Source: Paracoccaceae bacterium
Lineage (GTDB): Bacteria; Pseudomonadota; Alphaproteobacteria; Rhodobacterales; Rhodobacteraceae
Reading direction: 5' to 3'
Length of the DNA stretch: 9,764 bases
NCBI GenBank assembly: GCA_015485015.1
Contig: WFUK01000163.1
Span: forward strand, 1-9,764
Made by a program: the position numbers and the translations under genes. Under the pieces are notes generated by a model. That model did no database searches and was not told the DNA's origin. It saw only the letters and a list, made by a program, of their open reading frames with translations. Positions 1 to 6,219 of this stretch are shown piece by piece (position 1 is the first letter of the stretch; every line of letters begins with the position of its first letter).

Positions 1-1068
1 AGCGCAGTTGAAAACGCCCTGAGCTTTGCCCCGTCAGAGGTGGGTTCCACCCCGCCACCACCCATGGTGGCGCGCTCGCAATTTCACGGATTTCTGGGCG
101 AATCCGAGCCGATGCAGCAGATTTACAAAATGATCCAGAATATCGGGCGCAGCTCGGCCACGGTATTTATCACCGGCGAAAGCGGCACCGGAAAAGAGGT
201 TGCTGCGAAGGCGATCCATGCGGAATCCCGCCGCGCCCGCGCGCCGTTTGTGCCGCTGAATTGCGGGGCAATTCCGGCCGATCTGCTGGAATCCGAGGTT
301 TTTGGCCACCTGAAAGGCTCGTTTACCGGCGCGATTGCCAATAAAAAAGGCGCAGCCGAGGTGGCTTCCGGCGGCACGCTGTTTTTGGATGAAATATGCG
401 AGATGGATTTGGGCCTGCAAACCAAGCTGCTGCGATTTCTGGAGACCTCCAAAATCCAGCCGGTGGGGGCGGTGCAGGCTAAATCGGTGGATGCGCGGAT
501 ATTATGCGCCACCAATCGCGATCCGCTTGAGGAAGTGCGCGCGGGCCGGTTTCGCGAGGATTTATACTATCGCCTGCATGTGGTCCCGATGCATCTGCCG
601 CCCCTGCGCGATCGGCGCGGCGATATCGGTCTGATCGCGCAATCGGCCCTGAAAAAATTTGCCCTTGAGGAAGGGCGGCGCTTTGAGCGGATTTCGGCGG
701 AGGTTTTGCGGATATTCGCGTCCCATCCTTGGCCCGGTAATGTGCGTCAGCTATTGAACGTCTTGCGCAATGTGGTGGTGCTAAATGAGGGGGTGGAAGT
801 GGCGGCGCATATGCTGCCCCATGAAATTTCCGGCCGCGCTGTGGCCGAGCCGGGCGATATTGGCGCGCCGCTGCCAGCGGCCGAAATTTGCGAGGTGGCG
901 CAGTTTGTCGGGCTGACGCTATCGGAATTCGAGCGCAGCTTTGTCGAGGCGACGATTGACGAATGTAACGGCTCGGTGCCGGAAGCGGCGCGGATGCTCG
1001 ATGTTTCGCCCTCGACCCTGTATCGCAAGCGCGAAGCGTGGAAAAAGCAGGATGGCAACGGGCGGTAA
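1..1068 (+). CDS. LuxO-like sigma-54-dependent response regulator, C-terminal part (5' end outside window)
   Basis: The frame is open to the left edge, so the N-terminal receiver domain is presumably missing and only the last 355 residues are visible. A proline-rich linker (four Pro in a row, visible residues 18-21) leads into an AAA+ sigma-54 interaction domain. It has Walker A GESGTGKE (59-66), the RNA-polymerase-contact loop as GSFTGA (106-111) rather than the usual GAFTGA, Walker B GGTLFLDE (124-131), an arginine-finger region FREDLYYRL (184-192) and WPGNVRQL (244-251). A Fis-type helix-turn-helix (about 308-345, with LDVSPSTLYRK) closes the protein. From memory, the segments LDEICEMDLGLQTKLLRF, CATNRDP and LDVSPSTLYRK resemble Vibrio LuxO more than NtrC or DctD. 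Family knowledge: such proteins are phosphorylated by a two-component or phosphorelay partner and activate sigma-54 promoters. The target here is unknown. It is codirectional with cdd across a 67-base gap. The LuxO subfamily call is good; a quorum-sensing role is not shown. Confidence 0.9.
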   Translation, partial: SAVENALSFAPSEVGSTPPPPMVARSQFHGFLGESEPMQQIYKMIQNIGRSSATVFITGESGTGKEVAAKAIHAESRRARAPFVPLNCGAIPADLLESEVFGHLKGSFTGAIANKKGAAEVASGGTLFLDEICEMDLGLQTKLLRFLETSKIQPVGAVQAKSVDARILCATNRDPLEEVRAGRFREDLYYRLHVVPMHLPPLRDRRGDIGLIAQSALKKFALEEGRRFERISAEVLRIFASHPWPGNVRQLLNVLRNVVVLNEGVEVAAHMLPHEISGRAVAEPGDIGAPLPAAEICEVAQFVGLTLSEFERSFVEATIDECNGSVPEAARMLDVSPSTLYRKREAWKKQDGNGR

Positions 1069-1073
1069 CGGGC

Positions 1074-1101
1074 TTGCTCTTGGCTGGAAATTGACTATAT
1101 G
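1074..1101 (+). promoter_or_regulatory. Possible sigma-70-type promoter for the cdd-upp operon
   Basis: In the short gap between the regulator and cdd, TTGCTC (1074-1079) and TATATG (1096-1101) are separated by 16 bases. They resemble -35 and -10 boxes. They sit at a sensible distance from the cdd start at 1136, and no other promoter-like pair is evident there. The match is imperfect and the gap is short, so the operon could also be read through from the regulator gene. Confidence 0.3.
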
Positions 1102-1106
1102 ATCAA

Positions 1107-1126
1107 CATTTGAAAATGGCCAAATG
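1107..1126 (+). promoter_or_regulatory. Inverted repeat CATTTG-N8-CAAATG, possible operator
   Basis: Perfect 6-base arms (1107-1112 and 1121-1126) surround an 8-base spacer. The element lies just downstream of the putative -10 box and ends 9 bases before the preferred cdd start, where a repressor would block initiation. A second, shorter dyad TTGA-N8-TCAA (1091-1106) with the same spacer lies immediately upstream. Arms this short can arise by chance, and no regulator family is assigned. Confidence 0.3.
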
Positions 1127-1135
1127 GGGGATGAT

Positions 1136-1531
1136 ATGGATCTGATGACGGAAGCAAAGCGGGTTCGGATGAATGCCCATGCGCCCTATTCGAATTTCAA
1201 GGTCGGCGCGGTATTGCGCACGGCGGCGGGGGATGTTTTTTCCGGCTGCAATGTCGAAAATGTCGCTTATCCCGAAGGCACCTGCGCCGAAGCAGGGGCG
1301 ATTGCCGCCATGGTCGCGGCGGGGCAGGGCGATATTGTCGAAATTCTGGTGATGGCCGAGAGCGATGTGCCGATCACCCCTTGCGGCGGGTGCCGCCAGA
1401 AAATCTCCGAATTCGGCACGCCTGAAACGGTGATTATTCTTGCCAGCCCAACGGGGGTGATTGGGGAGGTTACGCTGGGCGAGCTGCTGCCCGGCTCCTT
1501 CACGCCGGCGCATCTTGCCGGGGCGAAATGA
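1136..1531 (+). CDS. cdd: Cytidine deaminase
   Basis: Deaminates cytidine and deoxycytidine to uridine and deoxyuridine in the cytoplasm, the entry to pyrimidine nucleoside salvage. Zinc-site motifs are complete: TCAE (Cys50, with Glu52 as the proton shuttle) and PCGGCRQ (Cys83, Cys86). The NAHAPYSNFKVGA and CNVENVAYPEGT segments are typical of the family. At 131 residues it is the short, homotetrameric, three-cysteine type. I chose ATG 1136 over the in-frame ATG at 1124 because GGGGG (1126-1130) is correctly spaced before 1136, and because eleven residues before the MNAHAPYS segment matches the family's usual length. Nothing resembling a ribosome binding site precedes 1124. It is the first gene of the operon, and its stop overlaps the deoA start by 4 bases (ATGA), suggesting translational coupling. 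Confidence 0.95.
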   Translation: MDLMTEAKRVRMNAHAPYSNFKVGAVLRTAAGDVFSGCNVENVAYPEGTCAEAGAIAAMVAAGQGDIVEILVMAESDVPITPCGGCRQKISEFGTPETVIILASPTGVIGEVTLGELLPGSFTPAHLAGAK

Positions 1532-2838
1532 TGCTGCCGCAAGAGATTATCGCCGCCAAGCGAGACGGAAAACCCCTTTGCGAAGAAGAAATAATTTCCT
1601 TCATTCAGGGGCTTACCAATGGTTCGGTCAGCGGCGAGCAAGCAGCCGCTTTTGCCATGGCGGTGTATTTCCAAAAAATGAATCTGACCGAGCGCGTAGC
1701 CCTTACCGAGGCGATGCGCGATAGTGGCGATGTGCTGCGCTGGGATCTGCCGGGACCGGTGCTGGACAAGCATTCCACGGGGGGCGTCGGGGATAATGTG
1801 TCGCTGATGCTCGCGCCTGCGCTTGCGGTGTGCGGGGCTTATGTGCCGATGATCTCGGGGCGCGGCTTGGGCCATACCGGCGGCACGCTGGATAAATTTG
1901 ACGCCATTCCGGGCTATCAAACCCAGCCCGATATCGAGACTTTGAAGCGGGTCACGCGCGAGGTTGGCTGCGCGATTATTGGCCAAACCGGCGATGTTGC
2001 CCCCGCCGATAAGCGGCTATACGGCATTCGCGATGTTACCGCCACGGTGGAATCGGTGGACCTGATTACCGCCTCGATCCTTTCCAAAAAGCTGGCAGCG
2101 GGGCTGGAAGGCTTGGTGCTGGATGTGAAATGCGGCTCGGGGGCATTTATGGATAGCCTGCCAAAAGCGCGGGAATTGGCCGAAAGCCTTGTGCGCGTTG
2201 CCAATGATGCGGGCTGCCGCACCACGGCGCTAATTACCGATATGAACGAGCCTTTGGCGAGGGCGGCGGGCAATGCTTTGGAGATGCAAAACGCGGTGGA
2301 TTTCCTGACGGGGGGCGAGATCGATAACCGCTTATGGGATGTGACGGTGGCGCTCGGAGCCGAGCTTTTGGCCAATGCAGGGCTGGCGGATGGGCCGGAT
2401 GCGGGGGTAAATATGATGCTGGATGCGCTACAATCCGGCAAGGCGGCAGAGCGGTTTGGCCAGATGGTCAGCGCCCTTGGCGGGCCGGTGGATTTTGTGG
2501 AAAAATCGGAGGACTATCTTGAAGAAGCCCCGCTGGTGGCCGAGATTTACGCGCCTAAATCCGGCTTTGTGCAGGCGATCGAGACCAAAGGCGTGGGCAT
2601 GGCTGTGGTCGCTTTGGGTGGCGGGCGCGGCAAATCGTCTGACCCGATTGACTATGCCGTGGGGCTGGATTGGCTGGCGGGCATTGGCCAGCATGTGGAT
2701 GGTGCCCAGCCGATTGCGCGGGTGCATGCCCGCGATGAGGCCGCGCTGGAAGAAGCCAAGCGGCGGGTGATTGCGGCTTATAAAATTGGTGATACGGTGC
2801 CCGATGAAACCCCCTTAATCGTTGAAAGGATAAGCTGA
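1528..2838 (+). CDS. deoA: Thymidine phosphorylase
   Basis: Catalyses reversible phosphorolysis of thymidine (and deoxyuridine) to the base plus 2-deoxyribose 1-phosphate. Its 436 residues match the usual bacterial length (about 440). The phosphate-binding signature KHSTGGVGD is at 81-89, and the family signature [15 protein letters not shown] is at 109-123. Arg168 (YGIRD), Ser183 and Lys187 (TASILSKK) correspond to substrate-contacting residues of the E. coli enzyme. The arrangement is an N-terminal alpha domain, a central phosphate-binding domain and a C-terminal PYNP-type domain (about 340-430). The ATG at 1528 overlaps the cdd stop; the adjacent ATG at 1531 is an equally possible start, with GGGG (1520-1523) serving either. 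Deoxyuridine from Cdd and deoxyribose 1-phosphate for DeoB connect it directly to its neighbours. Pyrimidine-nucleoside phosphorylase is the main alternative, but the sequence looks like DeoA. Confidence 0.95.
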   Translation: MMLPQEIIAAKRDGKPLCEEEIISFIQGLTNGSVSGEQAAAFAMAVYFQKMNLTERVALTEAMRDSGDVLRWDLPGPVLDKHSTGGVGDNVSLMLAPALAVCGAYVPMISGRGLGHTGGTLDKFDAIPGYQTQPDIETLKRVTREVGCAIIGQTGDVAPADKRLYGIRDVTATVESVDLITASILSKKLAAGLEGLVLDVKCGSGAFMDSLPKARELAESLVRVANDAGCRTTALITDMNEPLARAAGNALEMQNAVDFLTGGEIDNRLWDVTVALGAELLANAGLADGPDAGVNMMLDALQSGKAAERFGQMVSALGGPVDFVEKSEDYLEEAPLVAEIYAPKSGFVQAIETKGVGMAVVALGGGRGKSSDPIDYAVGLDWLAGIGQHVDGAQPIARVHARDEAALEEAKRRVIAAYKIGDTVPDETPLIVERIS

Positions 2839-4034
2839 TGGCGCGGGCATTTTTGCTAATCATGGATTCCGTTGGCATTGGCGGCGCGCTGGATGCGGCG
2901 GCTTTTGGCGATGAAGGCTCCAACACATTGGGCCATATCGCGGCGGAATGCGCAGCGGGGCGGGCGGATCAGGGCCGGTCAGGGCCGCTGAAGCTGCCGC
3001 ATCTGGATGCGCTCGGCTTTGGCGCGGCGGCGCGCGAGGCGAGCGGCGAATTACCGGCGGGGCTGGCTGGCAATGCGGGGCTTTTTGCTGTCGCCAATGA
3101 GGCCTCCAACGGCAAGGATACGCCGACCGGCCATTGGGAGCTGGCGGGCGTGCCGGTGCCGTTTGACTGGCACTATTTCCCCGATACCCAGCCCTGCTTT
3201 CCGCCAGATAAAATGGCTGAATTCATTGCGCGCGCGGGGCTGCCCGGGGTGCTGGGCGACAAGCACGCTTCCGGCACTGTGATCATTGACGAACTCGGCG
3301 CGGAGCATATGCAGAGCGGCAAGCCGATCTGCTATACCTCGGCTGATAGCGTGTTTCAGATCGCGGCGCATGAGGAGAGCTTCGGGCTGGCGCGGCTGCT
3401 GGAGATTTGTGAGATTGCGGCGGAAATCTTTCATCCGATGATGGTTGGGCGGGTGATTGCGCGGCCCTTTATTGGCGAGGTTGGCAGCTTTAAACGCACC
3501 CCGAACCGCCGCGATTATGCGATATCGCCCCCCGAGCCAACGATTTGTGATCGGGTGGTCGCGGCGGGTGGCCGCACGCTGGCCGTGGGTAAAATAGGCG
3601 ATATTTTTGCCCATCAGGGCATCAGCGAAATATTCAAAGGCAAGGATGATATGGCGCTGGTGGATCATACCGTCGCCTTGATGGATGCGGCTGAGAATGG
3701 CGATTTGGTGTTTGCCAATTATGTCGAATTTGACAGCCTTTACGGCCATCGCCGCGATGTGGCGGGCTATGCGCGGCATCTGGAGGCCTTTGACGCGCGC
3801 TTGCCGGAAATATTGGCAGGGCTGCGCGCGGATGATCTGTTGATGATCTCGGCGGATCACGGTAATGACCCGACATGGCCCGGCACCGAGCATACCCGGG
3901 AGCGGGTGGCGGTTTTGATCGCCGGCACGGGGCGCGCGGGCAATTTAGGGCAGGTCGGCTTTGCCGATGTTGGTGAAACCATCGCCGCGCATCTGGGGCT
4001 GGCCCCCGGCACATATGGAAAGAGCTTTTTATGA
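2838..4034 (+). CDS. deoB: Phosphopentomutase
   Basis: Interconverts (deoxy)ribose 1-phosphate and 5-phosphate, so it moves the sugar released by nucleoside phosphorylases into central metabolism. It belongs to the alkaline-phosphatase superfamily, with two metal ions (usually Mn) and a phosphorylated threonine. Metal-site motifs are present: Asp10 (MDSVGIG), Asp299 and His304 (FDSLYGH), Asp340-His341 (SADHGND) and His352 (GTEHTRE). The nucleophile threonine lies in KDTPTGHWE (Thr95/Thr97). A cap domain occupies roughly 100-220. Length (398 residues) is normal. GAAAGGA (2824-2830) gives a good ribosome site, and the start shares one base with the deoA stop (TGATG). deoC, whose product would split deoxyribose 5-phosphate, is not in this window. 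Confidence 0.95.
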   Translation: MARAFLLIMDSVGIGGALDAAAFGDEGSNTLGHIAAECAAGRADQGRSGPLKLPHLDALGFGAAAREASGELPAGLAGNAGLFAVANEASNGKDTPTGHWELAGVPVPFDWHYFPDTQPCFPPDKMAEFIARAGLPGVLGDKHASGTVIIDELGAEHMQSGKPICYTSADSVFQIAAHEESFGLARLLEICEIAAEIFHPMMVGRVIARPFIGEVGSFKRTPNRRDYAISPPEPTICDRVVAAGGRTLAVGKIGDIFAHQGISEIFKGKDDMALVDHTVALMDAAENGDLVFANYVEFDSLYGHRRDVAGYARHLEAFDARLPEILAGLRADDLLMISADHGNDPTWPGTEHTRERVAVLIAGTGRAGNLGQVGFADVGETIAAHLGLAPGTYGKSFL

Positions 4035-5005
4035 ATTTCAGCGAAATAGCAAAAACCGAATTGCATCTGCATCTTGAGGGCGCAGCCCCGCCTGCGTTTA
4101 TCCGTCAGCTAGCTGGCGAAAAGGGTGTGAATATGGAGGGGGTTTTTGATGCGGATGGTGCCTATGTCTGGACCACCTTTGTGGAATTTCTCGCCACCTA
4201 TGAGCGCGCTTGCGAGGTGCTGAAAACCCCCGAAGATTTTGGCCGATTGGTCAGCGCGGTTTTGGCCGAGCAAGCCTCGCACGGGGTGATCTATACCGAG
4301 CATTTTCTGGCGCCTGATTTTTGCGGTGGTGGCGATCTGGTGGCGTGGAAGGAATACCTTGCTGCCATGACCGAGGCTGCCGAAGCCAGCCCTGTGGAGG
4401 CGCGATTCATCCCCACCTGTGTGCGCCATATGGGGCCGGAGCAAGCGAAGATTACCGCGCGGGTGAGCGCTGAAACCGCTGGCGGGCTGGTCACCGGCTT
4501 TGGCATGGGCGGCGATGAAAGCCAATTTGCCGCCGCCGATTTTGCCTATGCTTTTGACATGGCGCGCGAGGCGGGGCTGGGCCTGACCAGCCATGCGGGC
4601 GAGGTCGAGGGGGCAAGCTCGGTGCGGGAAACGCTGGACGCTCTGCGCCCCAGCCGGATCGGCCACGGGGTGCGCTCCATCGAGGATGCGGATCTGGTGG
4701 CGCGGCTTGTGGATGAGGGCGTGGTGCTGGAGATCTGCCCCGGTTCGAATGTTGCGCTTGGGGTCTTTCCGGATCTGCAATCGCATTCGATCGCTGCGCT
4801 GCGCGAGGCGGGGGTGGCGATTACCGTTTCCACCGATGATCCGCCGTATTTTCACACCGATATGACATCGGAATACCGCAACCTTTCAGAAACGCTGGGC
4901 TGGACGCAAGCGGATTTTGACGCGATAAACCAGACAGCCATGCAGGCCGCATTTTGTGATGAAGCGACCCGCAGCCGCCTTTTGGCCAAATTTAACGGAG
5001 CTTGA
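4031..5005 (+). CDS. add: Adenosine deaminase family protein
   Basis: Likely deaminates adenosine and deoxyadenosine to inosine and deoxyinosine. The metal-dependent amidohydrolase (TIM-barrel) active site is complete: His12 and His14 (ELHLHLEGA), His188 with catalytic Glu191 (SHAGE), His212 (RIGHGV) and Asp269-Asp270 (STDDPPYF). CPGSN (236-240) is also typical. The 324-residue length fits. The start overlaps the deoB stop by 4 bases (ATGA) and has GGAAAGAG (4017-4024) ahead of it. The same family includes adenine deaminase and aminodeoxyfutalosine deaminase, which are hard to tell apart by eye. Position inside a nucleoside operon favours adenosine. No purine nucleoside phosphorylase is present in the window to use the inosine product. 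Confidence 0.88.
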   Translation: MNFSEIAKTELHLHLEGAAPPAFIRQLAGEKGVNMEGVFDADGAYVWTTFVEFLATYERACEVLKTPEDFGRLVSAVLAEQASHGVIYTEHFLAPDFCGGGDLVAWKEYLAAMTEAAEASPVEARFIPTCVRHMGPEQAKITARVSAETAGGLVTGFGMGGDESQFAAADFAYAFDMAREAGLGLTSHAGEVEGASSVRETLDALRPSRIGHGVRSIEDADLVARLVDEGVVLEICPGSNVALGVFPDLQSHSIAALREAGVAITVSTDDPPYFHTDMTSEYRNLSETLGWTQADFDAINQTAMQAAFCDEATRSRLLAKFNGA

Positions 5006-5006
5006 T

Positions 5007-5636
5007 ATGCAGCATTTTACCCTAGTTGATCACCCGCTGGTGCAGCACAAACTGACCAAAATGCGGGAGAAATCCTGCTCCACCGCTGTGTTTCGCCAGC
5101 TATTGCGCGAGATCAGCCACCTTTTGGCTTATGAGGTAACACGCGATTTGCCGATGACCACCACTTCGATCGAAACCCCGATGGAAGCGATGGAAGCCCC
5201 TGTTCTTGAAGGTAAAAAACTGGCGTTGATCTCGATTTTGCGGGCAGGAAACGGCTTGCTCGACGGGGTGCTGGAGCTGATCCCATCGGCCCGCGTCGGC
5301 TTTGTGGGGCTTTACCGCGACGAGGCAACCCTGCAACCGGTGCAATATTATTTCAAGGTGCCAAAGGAGATGGATGAGCGGGTGGTGATCGCGGTGGATC
5401 CGATGCTGGCCACGGGCAATAGCTCGGTCGCGGCGATTGATCTGCTTAAGGAATCAGGGGCCAAGGATATCCGGTTTATGTGCCTGCTGGCCGCCCCCGA
5501 AGGCGTGGCGCGAATGAAAGAGGCGCATCCGGATGTGCCGATCATCTCGGCCTCGCTGGATCGGCAGCTTAGCGATATCGGCTATATTCTGCCCGGGCTT
5601 GGCGATGCGGGTGACCGGATGTTTGGCACCAAATAA
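5007..5636 (+). CDS. upp: Uracil phosphoribosyltransferase
   Basis: Converts uracil plus PRPP to UMP, returning the base freed by deamination and phosphorolysis to the nucleotide pool. Its 209 residues match the family (E. coli 208). The PRPP-binding loop is [10 protein letters not shown] (131-140), and the C-terminal uracil-binding signature [18 protein letters not shown] runs 192-209. Two loop positions differ from the E. coli form: GNG instead of GLG in RAGNGLLDG (79-87), and ATGNS instead of ATGGS. I chose ATG 5007 because CGGAG (4996-5000) is correctly spaced, only 1 base separates it from the add stop, and the protein then begins like known Upp. The longer in-frame ORF from 4956 would run back into add. 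It is the last gene of the operon, followed by a hairpin. Confidence 0.95.
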   Translation: MQHFTLVDHPLVQHKLTKMREKSCSTAVFRQLLREISHLLAYEVTRDLPMTTTSIETPMEAMEAPVLEGKKLALISILRAGNGLLDGVLELIPSARVGFVGLYRDEATLQPVQYYFKVPKEMDERVVIAVDPMLATGNSSVAAIDLLKESGAKDIRFMCLLAAPEGVARMKEAHPDVPIISASLDRQLSDIGYILPGLGDAGDRMFGTK

Positions 5637-5641
5637 GGCGG

Positions 5642-5662
5642 TGGCGGGGTAAAACCCCACCA
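5642..5662. terminator. Hairpin between convergent upp and uraD, possible bidirectional terminator
   Basis: An 8-bp stem with one internal C/A mismatch can form: TGG-C-GGGGT pairs with ACCCC-A-CCA around an AAA loop. It fills the 26-base gap between the upp stop and the uraD stop. There is no long T tract on either strand, so intrinsic termination would be weak. Placement between convergent genes is the main support. Confidence 0.45.
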
Positions 5663-6139
5663 TCATTCCAAAGCCGCCAGCCGCAAGGCTGCAATCTGAT
5701 GCACCTGATCCAGCGCCTCGCGAAATTCTACCTCGGGCGGATTATCCACGCGGCTGCGGAAATTCTCCAGTATTTCCACCCGGTGCCGGCCCCGGACCGC
5801 CAAGATATAAGGAAAGCCAAAGCGGGTTTTGTAGCGGTCATTGAGGTCGGTAAATTCCGCAAATTCTTCAGGCGTGCATTGGTCCAGCCCTGCGCTGGCC
5901 TGCTCGGAGGTGCTTTCCGCCGTCAGCGCGCCGGTGCTGGCCAGCTTGCCCGCCAGATCAGGGTGCGCGCGCAGCAGCGCCAGCTGGGCTTCCGGCCCCG
6001 CATCTTCGACAATCTGCCGCAATATCAGCGGCAGGCCTTTTAGCGGCGCGCCCATGGCAAAGGCTTTTTCGGCCACCCAGGGGCTGTGTTCGTATATGCT
6101 GCCAAGACGCTCGACATAGCTCTGTTGGTTGTGGTTCAT
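5663..6139 (-). CDS. uraD: 2-oxo-4-hydroxy-4-carboxy-5-ureidoimidazoline (OHCU) decarboxylase
   Basis: Catalyses the last step of urate degradation, stereospecific decarboxylation of OHCU to S-allantoin. The 158-residue protein has the complete signature set: EHSPWVAE (17-24), RAHPDLAGK with catalytic His59 (57-65), SEQASAGL (78-85) and LNDRYKTRFGFPYILAVRG (99-117). It is the stand-alone decarboxylase, not fused to a 5-hydroxyisourate hydrolase as in some bacteria. GGGG five bases before ATG 6139 is a modest ribosome site. No in-frame upstream start exists nearby. It is transcribed away from puuD, whose product supplies the pathway, and towards upp. A four-codon reading frame overlaps its start (see findings). 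Confidence 0.95.
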   Translation of the reverse strand: MNHNQQSYVERLGSIYEHSPWVAEKAFAMGAPLKGLPLILRQIVEDAGPEAQLALLRAHPDLAGKLASTGALTAESTSEQASAGLDQCTPEEFAEFTDLNDRYKTRFGFPYILAVRGRHRVEILENFRSRVDNPPEVEFREALDQVHQIAALRLAALE

Positions 6140-6194
6140 TCGGGCCCCATTATTTGCTTTTCCTTTCTATATTTGCAGGTTACGCTGGCCCGAA
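6139..6194. promoter_or_regulatory. Divergent uraD/puuD control region with inverted and direct repeats
   Basis: The 80-base region between the divergent uraD and puuD starts must hold both promoters. TTCGGGCC (6139-6146) and its exact complement GGCCCGAA (6187-6194) flank an AT-richer core. Inside that core TATTTGC occurs twice in direct orientation (6151-6157 and 6170-6176), 19 bases apart. This is the layout expected for regulator sites controlling both transcripts. No -35/-10 pair stands out on either strand, so promoter positions are not assigned, and the binding protein is unknown. Confidence 0.35.
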
Positions 6195-6219
6195 ACAAGA
6201 GAAATCGAAAGGGACGGGT

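Noticed and set aside
1081..1095. Near match to a sigma-54 promoter (TGGCTGG...TTGAC) just upstream of cdd, tempting beside a sigma-54 activator gene.
   Set aside because: The TTG block is one base too close to the TGG block and the -12 GC is replaced by AC or GA depending on register. Correct GG/GC spacing is essential for sigma-54.
3051..3893. Minus-strand ORF of 280 codons opposite deoB.
   Set aside because: Antisense shadow: low-complexity Arg/His-rich translation, no ribosome site or motif, and fully covered by an intact deoB.
4109..4855. Minus-strand ORF of 248 codons opposite add, and a similar one at 1267-1986 across cdd/deoA.
   Set aside because: Both are shadows of genes with complete catalytic motifs and show no protein-family features of their own.
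6151..6176. The TATTTGC direct repeats as the start of a CRISPR-like or iteron array.
   Set aside because: There are only two 7-base copies, and neither spacer architecture nor replication or cas genes are nearby.
6154..6219. Longer puuD start at ATG 6154, adding 22 residues with a hydrophobic beginning.
   Set aside because: It would run through the divergent promoter region and has no ribosome site. ATG 6220 has a good one and begins as expected just before the first membrane helix.
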